From Sciurus carolinensis (Eukaryota; Chordata; Mammalia; Rodentia; Sciuridae), in NCBI RefSeq assembly GCF_902686445.1, contig NC_062213.1, positions 141,072,491 through 141,136,490 on the forward strand: a DNA stretch of 64,000 nucleotides. The letters run 5' to 3'. Positions within the stretch are counted from its first letter, which is position 1. Each line of letters opens with the position of its first letter. Below are positions 35,086 through 44,894 of the stretch, one piece after another. Position numbers and translations under genes: made by a program. Below the pieces are notes generated by a model. That model was not told the DNA's origin and did not search any database. It saw nothing but the letters and a program-made list of their open reading frames with translations.

Positions 35086-35632
35086 ATTTTCATAAAACAG
35101 ATTAAGGTTGATGGGGAAGTTACGTCAGGGTTTGGGTTTTTTCAAGGACATTTAATCTTGCCTCTGGGAAAAGTTACTCCAAACAAACTGCCCATCTTTA
35201 GAAGAGAGACCCAGAATCTCCCAATTACACCTTTTAAGATGATGAGCATAGATCAGATTTTGGAAATGGGACACCACATCTTCTTTCAGTTTTCATGTAA
35301 CAGATACATTGCTAAGAATGTTGCTGATTGATTGAAGTAAGTCTTACACTTCAGAGAGTGAAAATCAGCAACATTCTGACACTACTAGCAAGACAGATTC
35401 AACTTAATATGCAGAATTGGCATTTACAGAAGAGAGTTTGCAAAACTTGGTGCTGTTGGGTCACCGAATATTGTCAAAACATGAAGGAGACTAGCTTGGG
35501 AATGTTGACACTGGTATTCAGCCAATTTAAAAGTGAAGTCAGCTATTAATTTTAAAATTATTTCAGGAAGTGTCTTTGTCTTGTCCTCCTCACCCAGTAC
35601 CTCCTTTTTTTAATCCCCACATCAAGTATCAG

Positions 35633-35663
<31 letters not shown>

Positions 35664-36735
35664 AACAGTGGTCCCCATATTTTAAACAGTGGATAAAGCT
35701 TCTCTGAGAGTATAGTATGGGATCTTAGGACGAGTATTACAGCATCTATTGACTCAAAGTTCTGATGAGACTCTTTGTTTGGACTGTGAATGACCACTGA
35801 CCACACTCCCTCCTGCCTTATAATAATGTGATCCTTCTTTGTCCATGTATTTTTTCTGGCACTCATTACTGATTTGTGTCCCAATTTCTGTTTGATAGTT
35901 CTGGCTTGTTGCAAACCGAGTGACAAAGCCAAGACTTAAATAGAAATTACTTCACTGATGAGTTTCAGCTGACCAGAGACAAATTCTCGCCCAAAATAAC
36001 CTCCACTCCCTTCCTTCCACAAATCCCAACAAAGGGAAGAAACTTACGGCCACTCTTGTCTTTTTTGATGTATTGTACAAATGGGACACATTTGGGAAAT
36101 AGAACTAAAAATAGGCGAGTAAAAATATATCTTAATATTTCATGAGATCAAATTTAAAGGAGCTGAAATTAAAGATAGGAAGATAGCCAGTGATACAAGG
36201 AGAGAAATACTTACTACAACCATAGGCCTATGTCTGATGGACAGCTCATGTTCTCTCTCTAGGACTTTGGCTTTTACCTACTGAAATACACTGGATTGTA
36301 ATTGTGCTGTGAGGGGCAACCTGAGGTTGCATCTGTGAGCCATTGTGCTCTTTCATTTAGGTTTTTAGAACTTTTCATTTGTTTGTTAATTTATTTGTTC
36401 CTGAAATATTTTTCACGAATCACTTTGAGGGTAAATTATCCTATCCCTTTTAATTTCTAGAACTGTATAACATTTAGATGCAAGTATTTCTCACTAGTAC
36501 TAAGGTTATATTGTGCTTTACTCTTAAGCGGAAGTTTTATTCATTTTTTGCAGGCTTTGTCTATTACATATGCCTTTGTGTACTTATTATGAGATTGAAA
36601 ATATGTATTATATGTTAGATGTTGATAGAGGCCATAATCCATGATCATCATATGCTTCTCACATAATTTTCTATTTGTAAAATAAATGATCTTCCTCTTC
36701 TGTTTCTGGATAGAGGAAGAAATCTAGAAAGGAAG
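35086..36735. other. Unassigned DNA with a (CAA)n run
   Basis: No interspersed repeat that I can name. Frames at 35071-35331, 35328-35549 and 35558-35932 lack recognisable motifs; the last is a product of the CAA repeat read in reverse. Confidence 0.45.
35634..35663. repeat. (CAA)n microsatellite
   Basis: About ten CAA units in a row. Confidence 0.95.
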
Positions 36736-36739
36736 CAAG

Positions 36740-36870
36740 TGTATTCATTGGTTCCTACATAGGCAAATTTTGGATTGACGTCAGCAGCGCACTCTGCATC
36801 AGCAGATCAGAATAGTATCTGGACAGCAGGATGAAATGCCGTGCTGTCTAAAACGTCATTCTCAAGTCCA
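36740..36870. promoter_or_regulatory. Candidate CRE-containing element
   Basis: A full palindromic CREB/ATF site, TGACGTCA, lies at 36776-36783, with a CGTCA half site near 36853. CpG-containing words are clustered here in otherwise CpG-poor DNA. I see no core promoter or transcript evidence, so this is only a motif-based candidate. Confidence 0.25.
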
Positions 36871-37554
36871 AATATTGAACATTATATCCAATTTTGAGGT
36901 TGATTTTATTCACTTGAAATCAGTTTTACCAAGTTTAGAAATCATGCTTTCTTAATTTATGTTTAAAATGTTGGCCAGTGATGACTTTCAATCATTAGAT
37001 GATTAGCATGTATAGACCCAAGTATTTTTCATTTAAAATGTACTTTTTACTTGCAATAATCTTAAGTATTTCTATGTTTTATTACATTTTTCATTCCTAT
37101 GTGATTTCAGTCAATAGACTGCCATTACCCACATAAAGTTCTGTACATTTAACTGAATTTTAAACTTATAAAATATACGCAAAACTACTGAAAATTGATA
37201 TTTAAAAAGCGAGTAGAATTTAAAGTGTTCTTCACTTCTCTGGTCATTTTGTGAAGATATTTATGTAGAAATACCTTCTATGTATTTTTAACATTAATTG
37301 CTTGCTTTTTTTTTTTTTTCTTCTTTTTTGCTAATTCAAGTCACATATACAAAGTGATAAAAATTTTCAACTTCTTAGGTCAAAGATAATCAAAATATTA
37401 AATTGCAAAAAGAATGAAAGAAACACTACTGGAGAAATGGAAGTTTTGATTTCCTACTAAAAAGAAACAAAATGTTTATCATTAATGTACATACTTTTAT
37501 TTTTTAAATTAAAGAGAAGTTTCTTTCCCCTCATATAAAATACAAGGAGCAGGC
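36871..37554. other. Unassigned AT-rich DNA
   Basis: Contains a T-run near 37306-37319. No named repeat or gene. Confidence 0.45.
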
Positions 37555-37850
37555 CGTCCAGGCTGGAGATGGGGGCCGCTATGGTCCTCAGGGGCTTAGG
37601 TTCCTTTTTTGTGCTTCACTATGTTTTAGCTCTGGCCCACATCTTGGGGGTTACCTCATGTCATAGAATGGTTGCTGTAGAACCAGCTTTCATAGCCTTA
37701 GCACTTTGGACAACCCTAACTACAAGAGGGGATGAAATATGTAATATTTTGTGGGTACACTATTGCAAAAGATAAAATTTAGGCTTCTGCTTTTAAGGAG
37801 GAATGAGAGGAAAAATTAACAAGTAAGTAACTAAGAGTGCCTACGACAAT
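37555..37850 (+). mobile_element. Ancient interspersed repeat, family unsure
   Basis: 'taactacaagaggggatgaa', 'atgtaatattttgtgggtac' and the following bases resemble a common old mammalian repeat ('ctgcaagggaggctgggaaatgtag'), whose family I cannot name with confidence. A 68-codon frame at 37569-37775 lies within it and is not taken as a gene. Confidence 0.4.
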
Positions 37851-37911
37851 AGAAATCATTTTATCCTCCAATTAAAGATTGAAGGTTTAATGTTTTTCTT
37901 TCAGCTTCCTT

Positions 37912-38008
37912 TGTGTGTGCATGTGTGTGTGTGTGGTACTGGGCATAAAACCCAGGGCTTCATACAGGCTAGGCAAGTGCTCTCCTACTGAGTTACACTC
38001 CGGTCCTC
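37912..38008 (-). mobile_element. ID-type SINE, minus strand
   Basis: A (GT)n start is followed by 'ggtactgggcataaaaccca', 'ctaggcaagtgctctcctac' and 'gagttacactccggtcct', an inverted ID unit. Confidence 0.87.
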
Positions 38009-38011
38009 TAT

Positions 38012-38240
38012 TATTTTTTGCAGTAGGGGGCAGGGGAGTGGGGGGAAACCAGGGATTGAACTCAGGGGCACTGGACCACTGAGCCACATCCCCAGCCCTA
38101 TTTTGTATTTTATTTAGAGACAGGGTCTTACTGAGTTGCTTAGTGCCTCACTTTTGCTGAGAGTGGCTTTGAACTCATGATCTTCCTGCCTCAGTCTCCT
38201 GAGCTGCTGGGATTACAGGTATGTGCCACCCTGCCCAGCC
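38012..38240 (-). mobile_element. B1-ID composite SINE, minus strand
   Basis: 'accagggattgaactcaggg' to 'cacatccccagccc', then an inverted B1 ending 'gctgggattacaggtatgtg' and 'ccaccctgcccagc'. It is one of the best preserved copies in the window. Confidence 0.94.
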
Positions 38241-38241
38241 C

Positions 38242-38365
38242 TGGCCCTCTATTTTTTAAGAAGAAGGGGGTCTGCCTCTGTTTGTTGCCCAGGCTGACTG
38301 AACTTAGTTAAGCCACCCTCCTGCTTCCTCTTCCCAAGTAACTGAGACTACAGACAGCCACCACC
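38242..38365 (-). mobile_element. 7SL-derived SINE monomer, minus strand
   Basis: 'ttgttgcccaggctgactga', 'agccaccctcctgcttcctc' and 'gagactacagacagccacca' follow a reversed 7SL-type monomer that is more decayed than its neighbours. Confidence 0.7.
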
Positions 38366-38569
38366 TTCCTTTTTTTTAACTCCCGTTTCTACCATCTTTT
38401 ATTCTAACAAAGCTCACTTGTTCTTCCTCTTATAATTTGAGAGGTTGAATCCCCTTCTTTTAATGTTTTTAAGGTAATCCTTTTAAATATTTTCTTTGTA
38501 TTCTGAAATGATATTTCCCCTCATATCCAGGTTAACAAATACACATTCTTAAGTAGTTTTTATTTTTTA

Positions 38570-38692
38570 TTTTTTTTAACTTTTTCATTTATTTTGCAGT
38601 GGTGGGGACTGAACCCATGATGTCACACATACTAAGCAGGCACTCTACCACTCAGCTACATTCCCACTCAGCTCCATTCCCTGCCCCGCTTA
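38570..38692 (-). mobile_element. ID-type SINE, minus strand, diverged
   Basis: 'gtggtggggactgaacccat', 'actaagcaggcactctacca' and 'ctcagctacattccc' form an inverted ID unit, followed by a partial repeat of 'cactcagctccattccc'. Confidence 0.82.
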
Positions 38693-38711
38693 AGCAGCTT
38701 TTTTTTTTTTT

Positions 38712-39730
38712 AAGTAGAATATGTGTCACAAAATCATAAGGACATAACTTGATGAATTTCTACAAAGTGAACGCACCCATGTAAGCATTGTTCAGATTAC
38801 GACACGTACAGAATGCCATCAGGAGACCACATTCCATGTGGCTCCACCTGGTCATTGCTCTCCACAAAGTAACTGAAATCTCCACATCAATCGCACGGGT
38901 TAATCCAGCCTGCTTTAGAATGTTAGTTTAATGGAATCCCTATCATGCACTCTTTTGAATCAAGTTGCTTGCACTCAACATTATATGTGTTTGTCGACCA
39001 TGTTGCATATAGCAGACGTTTACTTCTATTGTTTCAGAGTAGTTCTTCTTAAGGGTGGAGAGGCAGGTACTCACTCCCTCAGGAAGACGTCTGGCAGCAT
39101 CTGGAGACATTTTGGGTTGTCTCCATTTTTGGTAGCGGAGTGCTACTGGCAGTAGCGTGTAGAAACCAGGAGTGCTGCTAAATATACTGGTCCACCCCTC
39201 ATGACAAAAATTACTTGACCCCAAAGTGTCAGCAGTACCCTGATGTACAATACTTGCTTTATTGATCTATTCTTTTGTGAATTCCTTGTTGCTTTCATTT
39301 AGGGTTTTTATAAATCAAGCTGCCATGTACATCCTGATATATATCTGTGTGCGTGTGTGTGAACTTATTTAAAGTATATGCCTAAGACTAAAATTGCAGG
39401 TACATTCAACTTTAGAAAATACTGCCAAAATATTTTCTAAAATGATTGTTTTAATTCACTTACAAGATCTGCGTGAGAGTTCCAGTTGTTCTACATCCTT
39501 GTAAAGCATTGGTATCATTATTTAAAATCTTTAAAATCATTTTGTGTTGGTAGGATCTCATTTTAGCTTTAATATGCAGTTTCTTGATTTCTAATATATT
39601 TGAGGACATTTTCACATACTTGCTTACTATTTGAGTGCCCTATTTCCTAAACTGCCTATTTAGTCTTAGGTTCATTTTTCTATTAGACTATTTGCCTTTT
39701 TCTAAAAATTTTTAAAAATGTATTGTGCCT
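38712..39730 (-). mobile_element. Old LINE-1 (L1M-like), minus strand
   Basis: Reversed L1M 3' sequence is recognisable: 'cttgatgaatttctacaaag' with 'tgaacgcacccatgtaa', 'ttgcactcaacattatatgt' and, after an MER5A-like insertion, 'aagctgccatgtacatcctg'. It is much decayed. Short frames near 38931-39224 fall inside this nest. Confidence 0.75.
39035..39242 (+). mobile_element. MER5A-like hAT transposon, nested in L1
   Basis: It starts 'cagagtagttcttctt' and includes 'gcatctggagacattttggg', 'gagtgctactggcagtag', 'aggagtgctgctaaata' and 'ccccaaagtgtcagcagtac', which follow MER5A, a non-autonomous hAT-Charlie family. The inverted right end is partly lost and no 8-base duplication remains. It splits the old L1, so it is the younger of the two. 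Confidence 0.88.
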
Positions 39731-40067
39731 CTTGAATCATGTAGAAACCAAAAAACGGAATTACAATATTAGCTCTTGTATTTGCCCTGGTATTTGCCTC
39801 TATTAAGACTTTGAGATCTTTATTTCTCCATATGGCTTTGAGTTGTTATGTAGTGTTCTTTTATTTCACCCTATAGGACTCCTTGGAGCATTTATTGCAG
39901 GACAGATTCAGTGGGAATACACTTCCTTAACTTTTGTTTAGCTGAGTATGTTTTCCTCTCTTCCTCACTTTTGAAAGACAATCTTGCTGGATATATCATC
40001 CTTTGGTTGACAGTTTTTTCTTTTAGTTCTTCCAATATAATGGCCACTGCCTTCTTTTTTCTAAATT

Positions 40068-40200
40068 TTCTCCCCCCAACCCCATTTTTTTTTCAGTACT
40101 GGAGATTGAATTCAGGAGCTCTGCCACTGAGCTATATCCCCAATTCTTTTTATTTTGAGAGGAGAGCTCTCTAAGCTACCTTTCTACACATCTTATATTA
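40068..40200 (-). mobile_element. ID-type SINE with partial B1, minus strand
   Basis: 'cagtactggagattgaattc' and 'gccactgagctatatcccca' form the inverted ID part. The B1 part is cut short after 'tttattttgagaggagagct'. Confidence 0.75.
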
Positions 40201-40202
40201 GA

Positions 40203-40408
40203 TTTTTTTTGTGTGTGTGGTAGTGGGAATTGAACCCTTGAACCTAGGGTTGCTCTGCCATTGAGTTATGTCCCCAGCCTTTCTTGATTTTTTTAAATTT
40301 TGAGACAGGATCTTGCTAAATTGCCCAGACTGATCTTGAACTTGTGATCGTCATGTCTCAGTCTCCCAAGTAATTGGGATGATAGGTGTGGACTATGACA
40401 CCGAGCTT
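40203..40408 (-). mobile_element. B1-ID composite SINE, minus strand
   Basis: 'gtagtgggaattgaaccctt' to 'gttatgtccccagcc', then 'gagacaggatcttgctaaat' and 'ttgggatgataggtgtggac'. It is the middle copy in a head-to-tail run of three. Confidence 0.85.
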
Positions 40409-40409
40409 T

Positions 40410-40615
40410 TCTTTCTTTTCTTTTTGGTACCAAGGATTAAATTCTGGGGCACTTCACTGTAGAACTATAGCCCTAGTCCTTTTTATTTTATAGTTTATAT
40501 TTTATTAAGTTGCTGAGTGTCTTGCTAGGTTGCTAGGGCTGGTGTTGAACTTGTGATCCTCCTATCTCAGCCTCCCAGGAAGCTGGTATTACAGGCATGC
40601 ATTGCCAAGCCTGTC
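40410..40615 (-). mobile_element. B1-ID composite SINE, minus strand, diverged
   Basis: 'ttggtaccaaggattaaatt', 'gaactatagccctagtcc' and 'gatcctcctatctcagcctc' mark the two halves. It is the last of three copies in the same orientation. Confidence 0.82.
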
Positions 40616-40900
40616 CTTTTTAGCTCTTAAAGTTCTTTAAGACAGTTATCTTAAAGTCTTTGTCTAGTATATCTGCCAACAGATCTTGAGGGATGATTTC
40701 TGTTGATTTGTTTTCTTCCTTTGATAGACTATACCTTCCTGTTTCATTGTATGCCTTAAATGTTTTTGTTGTTGAAAACCGGATATTTGGATCTAATAAT
40801 GCGGTAACTCTGGAATTCAGATTCTCTTCTTTATCCAGAGCTAGTTGATTTTAAAAGTTTTTGCTTATAGATTTTTTTTTTCATTTGATTGTCATAAGCT

Positions 40901-41291
40901 GTCTCTGTATCAAGAATAAGCCTGAGATATAAATTTAAGATATTGTCATCCTTTTCTGAGCCAAAGTATTTCCCTGGGCATCTAAAGTCACTTTCCGATT
41001 TTCTGCATAACTGTAGTTTCTTTTGAATGTCATAGTTTTTAATTTCTGGTTCTTTAAAAAGGAAAAAAGAGGGTTACAAAGGGAGTCACTAAAAGTCACT
41101 GCAGTCATGGGGGGAGGCTGCAGCAACAAATAACTGCTGGCCTATTTGCACCTTGGATTAAAAGCAGCAATTAATGATCAGAGCACAGATCCCTAGTATT
41201 TGGAGGACAGGGCAACAACGTACATATTCTTTACAAAATTAACTATATCACCAAATTGAACTTATTATTTTGTGCGGAAACCCTAGGATTT
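40901..41291. other. No recognised feature
   Basis: Unassigned DNA. A 64-codon minus frame at 40935-41129 has no known motif. Confidence 0.45.
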
Positions 41292-41392
41292 GGGGCTAGA
41301 GTATTGCTCAGTGATACTGTGCTGATCTGGCATGTATGAGGCCCTGGGTTTGATTCCTAGCATTGCAAAAAGAAGAAGAAGGAAAATAAAGA
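41292..41392 (+). mobile_element. ID-type SINE, plus strand
   Basis: 'tggggctagagtattgctca' and 'gccctgggtttgattcctag' mark a diverged ID unit with an AAG-rich tail. Confidence 0.8.
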
Positions 41393-41707
41393 AAATTTAA
41401 AAAATTAAATTATAAGTTTTTAAGTATTTTTGAGGAAAATGAACTTAAGACTGACATACATGTGTATATATCAACATCTTTAGTATGTCAATTTTTCAAA
41501 TAAATGAATATTCAATCTGCTATCTCAAACTCCATAGAAATGGTTTTATAAGCTGACAATGTTATTAAATATATAACTTTAGGATCTTTGCATTTCAGCA
41601 AACTTTCCTATTTTCCAGTATATACCTATAAATGGTTTTATATTGCTTGAACTTCAGGTACAATTTTGTCCTGTGTATATTCACAGGTATGTACAATTTG
41701 CTATTGT
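41393..41707. other. No recognised feature
   Basis: AT-rich unassigned DNA between two ID elements in opposite orientation. Confidence 0.45.
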
Positions 41708-41792
41708 AGTTGTTTTCAGTGCTGAGATTTAAACCTGGGGCCTTTTCATGCTGGAAAACACTACACTGAGCTACATCCCAGTCCTATTTCTT
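41708..41792 (-). mobile_element. ID-type SINE, minus strand, diverged
   Basis: 'cagtgctgagatttaaacct', 'cacactgagct'-like bases and 'acatcccagtcct' follow an inverted ID unit. Confidence 0.75.
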
Positions 41793-44700
41793 TTTAAAAA
41801 ATTCATTTAATAATTAGCCATCTGGTAGTCTTATCACTTCATTTGAGGTCTTAGACGCTTTCAAGCAGGCATGCACTTTGTCAAAGTTACTTTTCCCCTG
41901 CTGAATTAATAAACATAAAATAGAGTTAAAAGTGAAAGTACTTAATCACTTAAAAATCTGCCAAATATGAGATCAGTTTTTAAACTCAAATGTCCCAATC
42001 ACGGAAGGAAGATTTGCATGCTTCTTCAAGAAAACTAGCAAAGTGACTCATACAGTTGAGCTGTAAATGCACACCAGGCATGAGGGAGCATTGTGTGCAA
42101 GGGGGAGCTGTTGGTTCCATAGACATATCCTATGGAGGTTAACTCTGAGTTTTTCCTTTTGCACATCGGTGGTCTTTGCTCTTCAGTCCTTTACCTGATT
42201 CATCATTCACACACGATTCATTGATGGTGAATCAGGCTGGACTGCTAATCAATGTGCACTTGAGTAGACCTGATTTTCTCTTTCCCATATGTTTGTTTAT
42301 TCACCATCTAGGCCGGGTCAGTGTTTTTCAGCATCTTTCTTAAAGTAGAAAGGATGCAAGACTCTGTCATCTGTGTGTTCCCTACAATAGTGCTAACCAT
42401 GTTTATTTCCCTGAAATACTCAAGATCTTTGTTTTCAAGGCATCCTAGAAACATCTGTTAAGAAATAAAATGTTGCATATTAAACCACCAAGTCCCAGAA
42501 ATACCATGTAGTCAGTACAAAGGACCACAGTGATGTTTGTGGTTTTATCTGCTTCGATGTCAAATACACTTCCACGTATACCACTTTAATACATGATGGA
42601 AAACTTATAAACATGCTTCTGAAATCATTCCAAATCTTAAAATAGGAACAACATGAAGACTGTAGGCTTTTTATGTGAGTTAATTAAACCTTTCCTGAAT
42701 ATCTTCTCATGGACTTTTACATTTTTTCTTCTAAATTCTGGTCTTAAAATTTCTCTAATGTTTTTTATTTCTTTTCCCAGTTTGTAATACACCACTCAGA
42801 TGGGTAAGCTTGGTTTTACTCTTCAAACCCTTTTTTTTTTTAATCTTTTTAATTCCTTGCTTTTCTTTTTTAGACCTAGTTTCTCAGTCTAAGATGAAAT
42901 GATAACGTCTTATGGAGGGACACTTGAATATCACAGATTGTCGTAGTATTCAAATCATAATGTACATGTATCATCCTATGAAACTTAGTTTTTCTTCTGA
43001 GTTTGCCTTCTGCATCTGGCTTCTGGCTCAAGTACTAAAACAAATCAAAAGAAGCGAAAGGAAAACAAAACTAGATAAGCTAGATGTAAAAACTAAACTG
43101 CTACCTACATTGTATGCAAGATACTCTAATATAGACATTAGGGTATATATGTGTATGTCCTAAAACATCAGTTCATATCAGAAATAAAACCAAACCACAT
43201 CACAGTTTAGGGAAGAATACTAAAGGTGGCTCCTTTTGCTACTGGTTTTACTGAGCAGTAAAGAGAAATCTTTGCAAGTGTTGTTGACACAGTATGAAAT
43301 CCTTGTAAAGTCAGAGTGGAACAAGGCTGCTATCTGACCCAGCCTTCAGGGCTACTTAAACACCTGTGGATTTATGGAGTTCAGATGTCTACAAGGCTCT
43401 GTGTTGAAGTTCATTCAGAAACCTGGAGTCCCAATAAAATGAAATGTTGACATGGGCAGGCCTCTCTCTTCCTCAGTATTTTAATCAGTTGTCTGGATAG
43501 AAAAGAGCTTTAGATTGAAGAATGTCCTTTATACAATTAGATGTAATAAGAAAGTATAGGCATATTTTTAAAATCCCTTTTGTGATTTTGATCAATTACT
43601 TTATGAATTTCATTCTTAAATTTAGATTTATAACAGCAAAACAGTAGCAGATTTATTCTCCAATATTACGGATGTATAAATAGCCCCCAGCAGGGAAATA
43701 TACACATCTGGCAAGGGAACCTGGTCTTCTTACACTGAAGACTTACACAATATGAGACATGAAAACCTATATCCTTTAGAAATGTACACCCTTTTAAAAT
43801 GATCAAATATAACCACAAAGTTGTCCTAATTCAGTCCATCACAATTGCTTTCATTTGAGGATTTGAGTTGCTCTTTTGAAAATCAGAGACCCTATGATTT
43901 AGAGAATGTTCAATCTTATTCAGGAGAGTTTCAAATGAGTTTGCCTTATAATTGCTAAACATGTGTCTCCCATTTCCACATGTCTATTAAAAGTTTTAGA
44001 AAAGGAAACATGTTGGAAAACACCTTGCTTAAGCTCAAACGTCAGTCAGATCCAACTTCAAAAACAACCCACTGAAAATCTCCCATTTTATAATCTAATC
44101 ATTCCATGACTGGCAGTATGAAGAAATGTAGATAAAACTTCATGGGACCTAGCTCATTAGTTCTGTTAACACATTGCTGAATCATTGTTTTGATTGTGTC
44201 TGGGGAAACAATATATATATTCCTATCCAGTTTCGGGTTTTATGTGTTGCCATCAATGAAAGAATGAATTACCTTGAAATAAAAATAGAGGTTTATCAGA
44301 TAATAATGGTTGGCTCATATATACACTGTACCCTTTTTATTCACTCCAGGGATAGTCTATTATTTGTCAATATACGTCTTGCTTCTAAATTTACAAAGGT
44401 ACCTGAGTATTCTTCTGGGTTGCTTCATGTTCTTTATCTTGACCAGTTCATCTCTCTTGCTAGGATATATAACCAGCATGACTTTATAAAAAATAGTTTA
44501 AGATTCATAGAAAGGTACTAATTCCAAACTTGAACTTAAAGTTTTGTAGAGTGTCCATCAGAAGCTACATAAGACAGTTTTAGAAACAATTCTGTGACAT
44601 TCATCTTAGGTTTGGGTTCAAATTTCACTAATGTTGATGGGGAGTCCAGGTCCTGGGATGACTGCTTTTCCCCCTTGTAATGTCACCTGCTAGGTAACAT

Positions 44701-44869
44701 TCACTGGTAAATGTAGGGACAAACTAGAGAAAATGACCCCACAAACTTGGATAAATCCCTCAGTAAATAAATATTTACTATATCAAAAGAGTCAAAAAGG
44801 AGATGATGATCATTTTAAATAAAGTTAGAGTTTTTATGTACTTACTCTACAATGAAATGATATGAGTTT
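41793..44869. other. Unassigned, repeat-poor DNA
   Basis: I can name no interspersed repeat in about 3 kb. A microexon-like splice cassette lies at 42781-42803. The 83- and 115-codon frames (42912-43163 and 44174-44521) have no motif that I know. Confidence 0.45.
42781..42803 (+). other. Microexon-like splice cassette (candidate)
   Basis: A strong acceptor pattern ends at 42780: a branch-point-like CTAAT near 42755, then a T-rich tract and 'cttttcccag'. It is followed by 23 bases and then a good donor, 'gtaagct', starting at 42804. All the signals are present in the right order, but such cassettes also occur by chance, and a 23-base exon would shift a reading frame. Confidence 0.2.
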
Positions 44870-44894
44870 TATATATATATATATATATATATAT
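44870..44894. repeat. (TA)n microsatellite
   Basis: A pure TA run of about 25 bases. Confidence 0.95.

Larger units (their letters stand above)
39750..40900 (-). mobile_element. L1M-like internal sequence, minus strand, split by SINEs
   Basis: 'acaatcttgctggatatatc' near 39979 and, beyond the SINE cluster, 'cttaaagtctttgtctagta' and 'ttgttgttgaaaaccggata' match reversed sequence common in old L1 internal or 5' parts. It may belong to the same element as 38712-39730. Confidence 0.55.

Noticed and set aside
35558..35932. 124-codon minus frame with a poly-cysteine stretch
   Set aside because: The cysteines come from the (CAA)n run read in reverse; no domain is visible.
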